DNA of 64,000 nt from Dyadobacter fanqingshengii (GTDB lineage: Bacteria; Bacteroidota; Bacteroidia; Cytophagales; Spirosomataceae), in the NCBI RefSeq assembly GCF_023822005.2, contig NZ_CP098806.1, forward strand, positions 5,888,501 to 5,952,500. Direction: 5' to 3'. Under the pieces are notes generated by a model that was not told where the DNA came from, did not search any database, and was given only the letters and a program-made list of their open reading frames with translations. The position numbers and the translations under genes are program-made. Below, in pieces: positions 17,614-26,607 of the stretch (within the stretch, counting starts at the first letter, position 1; the number at the start of each line of letters is the position of its first letter).

Positions 17614-18650
17614 TGCAGCGATTCTTTTGATTCGATTATCGGTGCGATTGCCTCGATGGGTGGCTGGAACACAATTCCGGTTTCAAGGGAGTGAATAATA
17701 GCCTTGTTGCTGTGCGCAAAGTAACAAACATCAATGCCCAGTTCCTGAATGTTTTTCAAATTCGCTGTTGTCTCCGCCTTGCTTCTTTTTCTGGTTTGGC
17801 GGATATACACGGCCCGGATGTTGGCTGAAAATTCCCTGCAAATCTGTTCGTAAATTTCGGGATCTTTCTGAGAATCATCCCCTAGCAAAATAAATTGCAG
17901 CTCGGGGTAAAAGTTAATGATGTTGTGGATCTTGCGCAGCTTATGGTCGTGCGAGCCGCCGCCTGTCATCACAAAATCATCCAGTCCCGATTTTAGTGTT
18001 CTCAATTTTAAAACCGCCTTTGGCAAACCATTCAACTCCGCAAAGCGAACGATCATGTCATACAAATTCCATTCGCTACTCGACACATAAAAGAAAATAT
18101 TGCTGTCCTTATGGGGATGTGTGCGGCTTGCGAAAGAAAGTAGCTGATAATGTTTGACAACATCGTCAAAAGGTTTCCGCGCCTGGACGTTTTTGGACAA
18201 TAACACAAAAAGCTTCCGGAACGAGCGGCGGCTGTGTGAGATCAGGAAAGTGTCGTCAATGTCGGAAATGATGCCATAGGAGCTTTTGTAAGGCAAATAA
18301 AATTCCTCTTGTGCGCTTCCCTGGTAATTTTTTCCATTCCATTCTCCTTCTACGGCTACCTCATAAGTATGCCAACCGCTGGGGATCGGCTCCGTTAGTG
18401 GCACCTCAAACCGAAAATATCCATCTTCTTCCGCCGTTGTTTCGGCCGTCATATTGCCCACCCGGAGCACCACTTTCAGAAATGGAATGGGTTTAATAGA
18501 GAATAGTTCAATGATGGTCCGCGCATATCGGAACCCACTTCTTGTATATTTTTTATCACCGGAGGGGTATTTTTTAATGATATGCCCAAAGACCACCAGT
18601 TTATTTTTATTGGCATAACCCCGATACAATTTTATGTCACAACGTTTCAT
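17610..18650 (-). CDS. App1-family (DUF2183) phosphatase, predicted phosphatidate phosphatase
   Basis: The 346-residue protein has an N-terminal beta-rich domain (about 15-120) and a HAD-like DUF2183 catalytic domain. The catalytic DxDxT motif is SDIDDT (Asp130, Asp132, Thr134), with later motifs VSSSEWN and LLGDDSQKD. The family is named after yeast App1, a Mg2+-dependent phosphatidate phosphatase making diacylglycerol. Bacterial members are little studied, so substrate is inference. It heads the operon that continues into the two-component and metal-efflux genes and is divergent, 44 bp apart, from a diacylglycerol-kinase-like gene. Confidence 0.88.
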   Translation of the reverse strand: MKRCDIKLYRGYANKNKLVVFGHIIKKYPSGDKKYTRSGFRYARTIIELFSIKPIPFLKVVLRVGNMTAETTAEEDGYFRFEVPLTEPIPSGWHTYEVAVEGEWNGKNYQGSAQEEFYLPYKSSYGIISDIDDTFLISHSRRSFRKLFVLLSKNVQARKPFDDVVKHYQLLSFASRTHPHKDSNIFFYVSSSEWNLYDMIVRFAELNGLPKAVLKLRTLKSGLDDFVMTGGGSHDHKLRKIHNIINFYPELQFILLGDDSQKDPEIYEQICREFSANIRAVYIRQTRKRSKAETTANLKNIQELGIDVCYFAHSNKAIIHSLETGIVFQPPIEAIAPIIESKESLQ

Positions 18651-18694
18651 AACTATCTTTATCCACTAGACTATAAGTCCCTAATTTAGACATT

Positions 18695-19570
18695 ATGTTT
18701 TCAGAACGAAAGGTTTTGTTGGTTGTTAATCCCATATCCGGCGATGTGGACAAGGATGAGGTTTTTGAAGAAGTGATTGAAACCGCCGCGGCAAAGGGTT
18801 ATGATTTGCGCATTTACACAACAACCGGCGAACACGATCTGGAAACAATCCGGGAAATGGTCATTAACATCAAGCCTGAGCGTGTGCTAGTTGCGGGCGG
18901 CGATGGCACCATTTCGTTGACTGCTGAGGCCGTACAGGGTTCCGATGTGGTCATGGGCGTCATTCCCGTAGGTTCTGCAAATGGGCTGGCGATGGATTTT
19001 GGGATTACGGGGTCTATTAGTGAGGCAATTGAGGTTGCTTTTGGTGATAATGTGATTGGGATCGATGCGGTTTGCATTAATAATGAGATCAGCCTGCATT
19101 TAAGCGATGTAGGATTGAATGCATTGCTGGTTAAAAATTATGAAAGCAGCGATACGCGTGGGAAATTGGGTTACGCAAAAGAAATGCTCAAAACGCTGAG
19201 CGAGCATGAGAACTTCCTGGTTCGGATTACTACACCGGATGAAGTTATTGAAACTGACGTGCTTATTGTCATCATTGCTAATGCACAAAAATACGGAACT
19301 GGTGTGACCATAAATCCGACGGGCAATATGTCAGATGGGTTTTTTGAGCTGGTCATTGCCAAAAAACTGGACTTCATTGAAACCGCGAAGATTCTCGCTG
19401 GCAGCACCGATTTCAACCCCGAAATTATGCGTGTAATCTCCGTTGAGAAAGCCGAAATTGAATGTCTTGATAAGGAAGCACATTTCCAGATCGATGGTGA
19501 GTATAAAGGGACGGTGAGGAACCTGGAAGCGCACATTTTAAAAGATTATATCAAAGTAGCCATTCCTTAA
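18695..19570 (+). CDS. Diacylglycerol/lipid kinase of the YegS/BmrU family
   Basis: The 291-residue protein has the DAGK catalytic domain with the glycine-rich loop VNPISG near residue 12, the nucleotide-binding GGDGT at 68-72 and VIPVGSANGLA. The C-terminal YegS-like sandwich domain ends with FQIDGEYKG. Such enzymes transfer phosphate from ATP to diacylglycerol or related lipids. Its gene is divergent from that of an App1-type phosphatase, which would run the reverse reaction. The protein is soluble and probably acts at the inner face of the membrane. Confidence 0.92.
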   Translation: MFSERKVLLVVNPISGDVDKDEVFEEVIETAAAKGYDLRIYTTTGEHDLETIREMVINIKPERVLVAGGDGTISLTAEAVQGSDVVMGVIPVGSANGLAMDFGITGSISEAIEVAFGDNVIGIDAVCINNEISLHLSDVGLNALLVKNYESSDTRGKLGYAKEMLKTLSEHENFLVRITTPDEVIETDVLIVIIANAQKYGTGVTINPTGNMSDGFFELVIAKKLDFIETAKILAGSTDFNPEIMRVISVEKAEIECLDKEAHFQIDGEYKGTVRNLEAHILKDYIKVAIP

Positions 19571-19590
19571 TTGCTGCTGAACAGTAATCC

Positions 19591-19600
19591 GAAACGTTTC
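19591..19600. promoter_or_regulatory. Operator-like palindrome GAAACGTTTC
   Basis: A perfect 10-bp palindrome lies 43 bp before the start of the esterase gene. The AAACGTTT core resembles LacI-family operators. No LacI-type regulator gene is seen nearby, so the assignment is tentative. Confidence 0.3.
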
Positions 19601-19643
19601 TCCTCTTTTGTGAAAATCTATTCATTCTCATTCCTACTGACTG

Positions 19644-20795
19644 ATGAAAGTTGTTTTGCTGTCTGCATTAAGTGTTTTTTGCTCGGTCACCACATTGTTT
19701 GCCCAAAATGCTGAGCTCTGCCAGGGTGCCTATTTTACCGAGGAGCAGGGAAAAGAATTTTTGGAAAAGCATGCTGTTAAGACCAAGCTGGAATGGGAAA
19801 CAAGGGCTGCTGCTATCAGAAAGCAGATCCGGGAAGGAATGGATTTGCAGACAATGCCAGCCAAACCGACTTCGAAACCGATCATTCACAGCAAGAGAGA
19901 AATGGACGGTTATTCCATCGAAAATGTTGCTTTTGAAAGTATGCCCGGCATTTATGTGACCGGTAATTTGTACAAACCATTAAAAAAGCAAAAATCTTAT
20001 GCAGGCATTTTGTGTCCGCACGGGCATGGAGAAAATCCGCATGGCAGGTTCAGGGAGCAAACCCAAAAGCGCTGCGCAACCTTAGCGCGCATGGGTGCTG
20101 TTGTGTTTGTTTTGGATATGGTAGGCCAGGGTGATTCCAAATATTGCGAACATAAAATGCCTAAGGCGCTCAAATTGCAGGCCATTAACAGCGTAAGAGC
20201 GCTGGATTTTCTAATATCCCAACCAGGCGTTGATCCCGAAAGAATTGGTGTTACGGGCGAGTCGGGTGGGGGAACGCAGACTTTCCTGTTGGCTGCATTG
20301 GATGACCGTGTAAAAGTGACGGCGCCGGTTGTCATGGTTTCAGCCTATTTCTTTGGCGGATGTGTCTGTGAAAGCGGCCTTCCAATCCATAAAAAAGGGG
20401 ATTATCAAACCAATAATGTTGAAATAGCCTCCCTTACCGCGCCACGCCCCATGCTGCTTGTTTCTGACGGCGGCGACTGGACAAAGAACACGCCGAATGT
20501 TGAATATCCCTTCATCCAGAACATTTACGCATTATACGGTAAGAAAAATTTAGTCGAAAATGTGCACCTTCCTGACGAGAAGCACGACTATGGTCCTTCC
20601 AAGCGGAATGCAATGTATGTTTTCATGGCCAAACACTTGGCGTTGGATCTCAAAGCAGTTACCGATTCCAAAGGTAAAATCGACGAAACGCCTTCAAAGC
20701 TGATTGAGCAAAAAGATCTGGAAGTTTTCAATGCGGCGCATCCCCGGCCGGCAAATTCTGTGATGGGGGATGAGGCTGTTATGAAATTGCTGTAA
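19644..20795 (+). CDS. Exported alpha/beta-hydrolase, acetylxylan esterase-like
   Basis: The 383-residue protein has a signal peptide (MKVVLLSALSVFCSVTTLFAQ). Its alpha/beta-hydrolase domain has an oxyanion segment GILCPHGHGENPHG, the nucleophile elbow GESGGG (Ser207), and a late His (DEKHDYG) suited to the catalytic triad. It resembles acetylxylan esterase/dienelactone-hydrolase-like proteins of Bacteroidota and Planctomycetes. The predicted role is removal of ester groups from plant or microbial polysaccharide in the periplasm. A GntP-type permease gene follows 13 bp later, which points to release and uptake of a sugar acid; that link is inference. Confidence 0.82.
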   Translation: MKVVLLSALSVFCSVTTLFAQNAELCQGAYFTEEQGKEFLEKHAVKTKLEWETRAAAIRKQIREGMDLQTMPAKPTSKPIIHSKREMDGYSIENVAFESMPGIYVTGNLYKPLKKQKSYAGILCPHGHGENPHGRFREQTQKRCATLARMGAVVFVLDMVGQGDSKYCEHKMPKALKLQAINSVRALDFLISQPGVDPERIGVTGESGGGTQTFLLAALDDRVKVTAPVVMVSAYFFGGCVCESGLPIHKKGDYQTNNVEIASLTAPRPMLLVSDGGDWTKNTPNVEYPFIQNIYALYGKKNLVENVHLPDEKHDYGPSKRNAMYVFMAKHLALDLKAVTDSKGKIDETPSKLIEQKDLEVFNAAHPRPANSVMGDEAVMKLL

Positions 20796-20808
20796 ATCCA
20801 GACATCCG

Positions 20809-22143
20809 ATGATCATATTCATTGTTCTTGCTGCCGTTGTTTTCATTGTATTAAGCTCGACCGTCTTTAAAATGCACCCGCTTGTAGGCCTGCTGCTGGC
20901 TGCAATCGGCGTCGGGGTATTTGCAGGCCTGCCCATTGACAAGCTGGCGGAGACAATTGGCAAAGGCTTTGGAGAACTGATGTCGAAAATTGGGTTAATG
21001 GTCATTCTCGGCTGTGTGATTGGTGCGATCCTGGATAAATCAGGGGCCGCTATTAAAGTTGCTGATGTGATCCTGAGTCTGTTTGGTGAAAAAAGGCCTG
21101 CATTTGCAATGGCCGTGATCGGCGGCATTGTCGGAATTCCGGTTTTTTGCGATTCCGGATTCATTATTCTGCATAAATTGAACCAGATCGTCGCCAAGCG
21201 AACTGGAAAGCCGCTCGGAACTATTGCATTATCCTTATCAGGCGGACTTTTTGCCACGCATACGCTGGTCCCGCCAACGCCTGGACCATTATCTGCAGCC
21301 GGAAATCTGGGTATTGCGGATTCGGTCGGATTAGTGATTTTGATCGGCCTGATCGTTTCCATTCCGAGCCTTTTCCTTTCAACCTGGTTTGCAGGCAAGT
21401 TTGCCCGGAATGTTGAGATCACAGAAAGTTCAGCTGTTGAGCCGCCGGTGATCATTCACGAAAGCAGACTGCCCCCGGCCTGGAAAGCGTTCATGCCCAT
21501 TCTTTTGCCCATCATTCTTATTACACTTGCATCCTTTGCCAGGATTTTAAATTTCCCGGAAATCTGGACAAAATGGCTTGGCTTTTTCGGCAGTCCGCTT
21601 GTTTCATTTCTCATCGCCATCTTTTTCAGCTACTCACTTTTCCCGGAGTATGCCTCAGAAAGAATGATGGCCTGTTTCAAAAGCGGCATCGAACATTGCG
21701 GAACAACATTGGTGCTGGTAGGAGCAGGAGGCGCCTTCGGCGCAATTTTGAAAGAAACTTCTTTGAAAGATATGGTCACCGAATGGCTGTTACACAACGA
21801 AATGTCAGGTGCTTACCTGCTCGGAATCGCCTTCCTGATCGCCGCATTCTTCAAAACAGCACAAGGTTCAACTACATCCGCGATGGTGCTGACAACCAGT
21901 ATTCTGGCACCACTGCTAGCCTCGTTAGGCTTCATAACACCCATCCAAATCACATTAGTAGTCATGGCAGTAGGAAGCGGCGCCATGATTGTCTCCCATA
22001 CAAACGACGCCTGGTTCTGGGTCGTGTCGCAGTTTACAGGCATCTCAGCCAGGGACACTTACCGGACTCATACGATTTTGACGGGGTTGCAGGGGGTTGT
22101 TAGTTTTTTGATGGTGATGGTGTTGTGGGTTCTGCTGGGGTGA
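20809..22143 (+). CDS. GntP-family gluconate/sugar-acid:H+ symporter
   Basis: The 444-residue protein is strongly hydrophobic, with about 12-14 membrane helices. Family signatures are GIPVFCDSGFIIL, LVPPTPGPLSAAGNLGI and the late GSGAMIVSHTNDAWFW. GntP carriers import gluconate and related sugar acids (for example idonate or glycerate) with protons across the inner membrane. The gene is coupled to the esterase gene just upstream. No sugar-acid kinase is encoded in the window, so catabolism of the imported compound must lie elsewhere. Confidence 0.93.
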   Translation: MIIFIVLAAVVFIVLSSTVFKMHPLVGLLLAAIGVGVFAGLPIDKLAETIGKGFGELMSKIGLMVILGCVIGAILDKSGAAIKVADVILSLFGEKRPAFAMAVIGGIVGIPVFCDSGFIILHKLNQIVAKRTGKPLGTIALSLSGGLFATHTLVPPTPGPLSAAGNLGIADSVGLVILIGLIVSIPSLFLSTWFAGKFARNVEITESSAVEPPVIIHESRLPPAWKAFMPILLPIILITLASFARILNFPEIWTKWLGFFGSPLVSFLIAIFFSYSLFPEYASERMMACFKSGIEHCGTTLVLVGAGGAFGAILKETSLKDMVTEWLLHNEMSGAYLLGIAFLIAAFFKTAQGSTTSAMVLTTSILAPLLASLGFITPIQITLVVMAVGSGAMIVSHTNDAWFWVVSQFTGISARDTYRTHTILTGLQGVVSFLMVMVLWVLLG

Positions 22144-22184
22144 AGGGTACAAAGCCCTGCCACCCTAAACGCTCATAAAACAAC

Positions 22185-22275
22185 CTGTCACCCTGAGCGT
22201 ACCGGGCCGCCGGGCGGTCGAAGGGGCGTTACTACCTAGGTGATAACGCCCCTTCGACTCCGCTCAGGGTGACAG
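22185..22275. repeat. Intergenic palindromic repeat, copy 2 (also a possible bidirectional terminator)
   Basis: The outer arms CTGTCACCCTGAGCG (22185-22199) and CGCTCAGGGTGACAG (22261-22275) are perfectly complementary. Inner arms GTCGAAGGGGCGTTA and TAACGCCCCTTCGAC are also complementary. Between outer and inner left arms sits an unpaired 17-bp module (TACCGGGCCGCCGGGCG) shared with the copy at 9.8 kb. A partial arm copy (CTCCGCTCAGGCTGAC) follows at 22284-22299. It lies between the convergent GntP and sucC genes. Confidence 0.85.
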
Positions 22276-22335
22276 TGTAAGTAACTCCGCTCAGGCTGAC
22301 AAAGCTTGTATGCTAGCCTAATGCTTGTTTTTTTC

Positions 22336-23559
22336 TTAAACCCCCAGCTCAGCCAGAACTTCAGAAACCTTAGCAGCAGCTTCTTTAAACTCAATAGCGG
22401 AAGAAACTTTCAAGCCAGATTCATTAATGATTCTTGCTCCTTCTTCTGCATTCGTTCCTTGGAGACGTACGATGATAGGAACCGGAATCTCTCCGATGGC
22501 TTTGTAAGCTTCTACAACACCGGCCGCAACGCGGTCGCAGCGAACGATTCCGCCGAAGATGTTGATCAGGATTGCCTTAACATTAGGATCTTTCAGAATG
22601 ATACGGAAACCTGCTTCTACGGTGCGTGCGTTCGCGCCACCCCCAACATCCAGGAAGTTAGCGGGCTCGCCGCCTGAAAGCTTGATAAGGTCCATTGTTG
22701 CCATAGCAAGACCAGCACCATTCACCATGCAACCTACGTTTCCGTCCAGTTTTACATAGTTCAGGTTATTTGCGCCTGCTTCTACTTCCAAAGGATCTTC
22801 TTCGTTCGTATCGCGCATTTCTGCCAGTTCCGGGTGACGATACAATGCATTGTCATCCAAATCCACTTTGGCATCAACGGCGAGAATTTTATTGTCAGAT
22901 GTTTTCAAAACCGGGTTGATTTCGAACATCGCTGAATCACTTTCAATGTATGCTTTGTAAAGCGCAGTGATGAATTTCACCATTTCTTTGAATGCATCAC
23001 CTTCAAGGCCCAAAGCAAAAGCCACTTTACGCGCCTGGAATGGCTGCAAACCCACTTTCGGATCAATCCACTCCTTCATGATCTTTTCAGGCGTATGCTC
23101 TGCAACTTCTTCAATGTCCATACCGCCTTCGGTGCTGGCCATGATCACATTGCAGTTTCTGCCACGGTCAAGGAGGATAGAAAGATAATATTCTTTCGGC
23201 TCGCTTGGTCCCGGATAATACACGTCTTCGGCAATAAGCACTTTGTTAACACGCTTGCCATCAGGGCCAGTCTGATGTGTAACCAGGACTTTACCCAAAA
23301 TATTGTTGGATATGGTGCGAACATCTTCAACAGATTTCGCAAGGGCAACGCCACGTTGTTCTGTTCCAACGATGCGGCCTTTTCCGCGTCCACCTGCGTG
23401 GATCTGGGATTTTACTACATACCATTTGGTACCAGTCTGCTGGCTAAGCTCACGCGCAACTTCAACTGCCTTGTCCGGAGTGTCGGCTACGAGTCCTTCC
23501 TGAATACGCACACCGTATTTTTTAAGAACGCTTTTGCCTTGATATTCGTGAATATTCAT
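22336..23559 (-). CDS. sucC: Succinate-CoA ligase (ADP-forming) subunit beta
   Basis: The 407-residue protein is the ATP-grasp beta subunit of the TCA-cycle enzyme that interconverts succinyl-CoA and succinate with nucleotide phosphorylation. Visible family signatures are the N-terminal [16 protein letters not shown], the ATP-grasp HAGGRGKG, and [11 protein letters not shown] with the glycine-rich GGGA stretch and NIFGGI. It is slightly longer than the E. coli protein. The alpha subunit gene (sucD) is not adjacent, as I recall for many Bacteroidota. It is divergent from an ABC-ATPase gene. Confidence 0.97.
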   Translation of the reverse strand: MNIHEYQGKSVLKKYGVRIQEGLVADTPDKAVEVARELSQQTGTKWYVVKSQIHAGGRGKGRIVGTEQRGVALAKSVEDVRTISNNILGKVLVTHQTGPDGKRVNKVLIAEDVYYPGPSEPKEYYLSILLDRGRNCNVIMASTEGGMDIEEVAEHTPEKIMKEWIDPKVGLQPFQARKVAFALGLEGDAFKEMVKFITALYKAYIESDSAMFEINPVLKTSDNKILAVDAKVDLDDNALYRHPELAEMRDTNEEDPLEVEAGANNLNYVKLDGNVGCMVNGAGLAMATMDLIKLSGGEPANFLDVGGGANARTVEAGFRIILKDPNVKAILINIFGGIVRCDRVAAGVVEAYKAIGEIPVPIIVRLQGTNAEEGARIINESGLKVSSAIEFKEAAAKVSEVLAELGV

Positions 23560-23648
23560 GAGTATAAAAGTAAATTGGTATTTTCACGGCAAATTAAGGA
23601 ATTAATCAAAACGGGCGTAGGTTTCAGTCCAATTATCTTCTTCGAAAT

Positions 23649-24311
23649 ATGAATTTACTGCGGGCGAGCGGGATCAGGCGCACATATGGTTCTTTACAGG
23701 TTTTAAAGGGGATTGATTTAGAAGTTGAGAAAGGAGAAGTTGTCGCAATCGTAGGCGCTTCCGGCGCGGGAAAAAGCACATTTCTTCACATTCTGGGCAC
23801 ATTGGACCGGCCGGATCAAGGACAAGTTTTCATTGAAGACATCAATGTTTTTACACAAAAAGACAAGGATCTCGCCCGTTTCCGCAATGAAAAGGTTGGT
23901 TTCATTTTTCAATTTCATAACCTGCTTGCTGAGTTTACTGCATTGGAAAATGCCTGTATGCCGGGCTATATCAATGGTTCTATGAATGAAAAGGACATTC
24001 TGGCCCGAGGAAAAGAATTGCTTGAAATGCTTGGCCTGGGAGACAGAGCGAATCATTTGCCTTCCCAGCTTTCAGGCGGCGAACAGCAGCGTGTTGCAGT
24101 GGCGCGAGCGCTTTTGAACAAGCCCTCCATTGTACTTGCAGACGAACCAAGCGGGAACCTGGATTCACATAATGCATTGGAACTGCATCAGTTATTTTTT
24201 AAGCTGCGTGATGATTTTGGACAGACATTTGTCATTGTAACGCATAATGAAGACCTGGCAGCAATGGCAGATCGGAGGCTGGTTATGCAGGACGGTTTTA
24301 TGCAATCCTAG
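23649..24311 (+). CDS. LolD-type ABC transporter ATP-binding protein
   Basis: The 220-residue ATPase has Walker [10 protein letters not shown] (36-44), the Q-loop, the signature LSGGEQQR and Walker [14 protein letters not shown], and ends with the H-loop THNEDL. The pattern places it with LolD/MacB-type ATPases, which pair with a FtsX-like permease to move lipoproteins or other substrates in the envelope. No permease gene is adjacent here, so its partner lies elsewhere. A strong terminator follows. Confidence 0.9.
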   Translation: MNLLRASGIRRTYGSLQVLKGIDLEVEKGEVVAIVGASGAGKSTFLHILGTLDRPDQGQVFIEDINVFTQKDKDLARFRNEKVGFIFQFHNLLAEFTALENACMPGYINGSMNEKDILARGKELLEMLGLGDRANHLPSQLSGGEQQRVAVARALLNKPSIVLADEPSGNLDSHNALELHQLFFKLRDDFGQTFVIVTHNEDLAAMADRRLVMQDGFMQS

Positions 24312-24336
24312 TATTTTTTGGTATTAATATTAAAGC

Positions 24337-24367
24337 AAAAGCCGCCCAGTTTCCTGAGCGGCTTTTT
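24337..24367. terminator. Bidirectional intrinsic terminator between ABC-ATPase and groEL genes
   Basis: AAAAGCCGC (24337-24345) pairs with GCGGCTTTT (24358-24366) around a 12-base loop, giving a T-run on both strands. It serves the plus-strand ATPase gene and the minus-strand groEL gene. Confidence 0.85.
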
Positions 24368-24392
24368 AAATATATGCCTAAAAGGGGATGAA

Positions 24393-26024
24393 TTACATCA
24401 TTCCACCCATTCCGCCGCCGTGACCATGGCCACCACCAGCAGGAGCTTCTTCTGGCTCGTCAGCAATTACACATTCCGTTGTTAACAACAAACCTGCGAT
24501 AGATGCTGCGTTTTCCAGAGCAAGACGGGATACTTTCTTAGGGTCAATGATACCAGCTTCCAAAAGGTCTGTGTAAACATTGTCCTTCGCGTTGTAACCG
24601 TATGAGCCTGTTCCTTCTTTAATTTTCTGAAGAACTACTGAAGGCTCCTGACCTGAGTTAGAAACGATCGTTCTCAAAGGAGATTCAATAGCAACACGGA
24701 TAATGTTGATACCTGTGGTCTCATCTTCGTTGCTTCCCTGCATGCCTTCAAGAGCGCTGGCAGCACGGATGTAAGCTACACCACCACCTGCAACAATTCC
24801 TTCTTCAACAGCAGCACGCGTTGCATGCAATGCATCGTCAACGCGGTCTTTTTTCTCTTTCATTTCAACCTCCGTAGCAGCTCCGATATAAAGGATAGCT
24901 ACACCACCAGACAATTTAGCAAGGCGTTCCTGAAGTTTCTCGCGATCGTAATCAGAAGTTGTATTTTCGATCTGCGCTTTGATCTGGTTTACACGACCCT
25001 GAATGTCCTCAGAGTTACCTGCACCATTTACCAAAGTTGTGTTGTCTTTGTCGATGATTGCTTTTTCGCAAGATCCAAGATATTCCAAAGTTGCGTTTTC
25101 CAATTTGAAACCACGCTCTTCTGAGATAACTGTTCCGCCAGTGATGATCGCGATGTCTTCAAGCATTGCTTTACGACGGTCACCAAAACCAGGAGCTTTC
25201 ACAGCAGCAACTTTCAAGGCGCCACGAATTTTGTTTACTACCAATGTAGCAAGTGCTTCTCCGTCAACGTCTTCTGCCAAAATAAGCAAAGGACGGCCTG
25301 TTTGTGCAACTGCTTCAAGAACTGGAAGCAATTCTTTCATTGAAGAAACTTTCTTCTCAGAAATCAAGATATATGGACGCTCAAGATCAGCTTCCATTTT
25401 CTCTGTATTGGTAACAAAATATGGAGACAGGTAACCACGGTCAAACTGCATACCTTCTACAGTTTTAACTTCTGTTTCAGTTCCGCGTGCTTCTTCAACA
25501 GTGATAACACCTTCTTTTCCTACTTTTTCCATCGCTTCGGCAATCATATTACCGATTTCTTCGTCATGGTTAGCTGAAATGGTAGCAACCTGAGCGATTT
25601 CTTTGGAAGTAGAAATATCTTTCTTTTGTGATTCAAGGTTCTTAACGATCACAGAAACTGCTTTATCAATTCCGCGTTTCAGATCCATTGGGTTAGCACC
25701 CGCTGCTACGTTCTTAACACCGATTGAATAAATAGCCTGAGCCAAAACAGTGGCAGTAGTTGTACCATCACCTGCGGAATCAGCAGTTTTAGAAGCTACT
25801 TCTTTCACCAACTGAGCACCCATGTTTTCGATAGGGTCTTTCAGATCGATTTCTTTTGCAACCGTTACACCATCTTTCGTGATGCTAGGCGATCCGAATT
25901 TTTTATCGATAACTACGTTACGACCACGAGGTCCTAATGTTACTTTAACGGCATCAGCCAATGTATCAACACCGCGCTTAATTTTATCACGAGCTTCGGT
26001 ATCGAAGAAAATTTTCTTAGACAT
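24393..26024 (-). CDS. groEL: Chaperonin GroEL (60 kDa)
   Basis: The 543-residue chaperonin has the classic equatorial ATP-binding motifs ([23 protein letters not shown]) and the C-terminal glycine/methionine-rich tail, here [14 protein letters not shown] with inserted histidines. It forms the double heptameric ring that folds cytoplasmic proteins with GroES. It lies 56 bp after groES in the same operon. Confidence 0.99.
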   Translation of the reverse strand: MSKKIFFDTEARDKIKRGVDTLADAVKVTLGPRGRNVVIDKKFGSPSITKDGVTVAKEIDLKDPIENMGAQLVKEVASKTADSAGDGTTTATVLAQAIYSIGVKNVAAGANPMDLKRGIDKAVSVIVKNLESQKKDISTSKEIAQVATISANHDEEIGNMIAEAMEKVGKEGVITVEEARGTETEVKTVEGMQFDRGYLSPYFVTNTEKMEADLERPYILISEKKVSSMKELLPVLEAVAQTGRPLLILAEDVDGEALATLVVNKIRGALKVAAVKAPGFGDRRKAMLEDIAIITGGTVISEERGFKLENATLEYLGSCEKAIIDKDNTTLVNGAGNSEDIQGRVNQIKAQIENTTSDYDREKLQERLAKLSGGVAILYIGAATEVEMKEKKDRVDDALHATRAAVEEGIVAGGGVAYIRAASALEGMQGSNEDETTGINIIRVAIESPLRTIVSNSGQEPSVVLQKIKEGTGSYGYNAKDNVYTDLLEAGIIDPKKVSRLALENAASIAGLLLTTECVIADEPEEAPAGGGHGHGGGMGGMM

Positions 26025-26080
26025 ACTAATTAATCGTTTTGGATTTTTCTTGATTGAGTTATTTACTGGACTTGCTGATA

Positions 26081-26377
26081 TTAACCAATAATGGCGTAAA
26101 TGTCAGACTCACGCATGATAAGCACATCTTTGCCTTCGTACGCCAATTCAGTTCCTGAATATTTTCCGTATAATACGGTGTCACCTACCTTAACGGTCAT
26201 CGGCTCGTCTTTTTTACCCGGGCCCACTGCTACAACAGTTCCACGTTGAGGTTTTTCCTTTGCAGTATCAGGAATAATGATACCAAATGCTGTTTTTTCT
26301 TCGGCTGGGGCTGGTTCTACAAGAACACGATCAGCCAGAGGTTGTACGTTCACTTGTATTTCTGCTAAAGTTGACAT
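26081..26377 (-). CDS. groES: Co-chaperonin GroES (10 kDa)
   Basis: The 98-residue protein has the N-terminal [12 protein letters not shown], the mobile loop ([19 protein letters not shown]) and the conserved [15 protein letters not shown]. It caps the GroEL ring. No CIRCE operator (TTAGCACTC-N9-GAGTGCTAA) is present upstream. Instead there is a possible sigma-54 site and repeated CCGGAA/TGTCA elements. Confidence 0.99.
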   Translation of the reverse strand: MSTLAEIQVNVQPLADRVLVEPAPAEEKTAFGIIIPDTAKEKPQRGTVVAVGPGKKDEPMTVKVGDTVLYGKYSGTELAYEGKDVLIMRESDIYAIIG

Positions 26378-26433
26378 AAATATTAAACGTTTGTTTTTTG
26401 ATTGTCAGTAATAGATTTGACTGAAACCAAGTA

Positions 26434-26449
26434 AGCACAATCTATGCCA
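26434..26449 (-). promoter_or_regulatory. Possible sigma-54 (-24/-12) promoter of groES-groEL
   Basis: On the minus strand the sequence reads TGGCATAGATTGTGCT. It matches 9 of 11 defined positions of TGGCAC-N5-TTGCW, with the invariant GG and GC exactly 12 bases apart. The predicted start point lies about 45-50 bp before the groES start codon. The assignment rests on this match alone. Confidence 0.4.
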
Positions 26450-26607
26450 GCAGATTCCGGCTGACATTTTTTCCGGCAAGTATGACAAATTTGTACCTTA
26501 CCCTGCCGTTATATAATTATAAGAAGCAATGTATTGTCATGGACGGCAGCGAATTGTTTCACGATCTGAAAATGCGTAAATTTTATCGGCACCAAATTTA
26601 AAATCCT

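Noticed and set aside
20694..21455. 253-codon frame antisense to the GntP gene
   Set aside because: It is the mirror of a strongly coding membrane-protein gene with clear motifs; the antisense product has none.
26378..26607. CIRCE/HrcA operator before groES
   Set aside because: The TTAGCACTC inverted repeat is not present on either strand.
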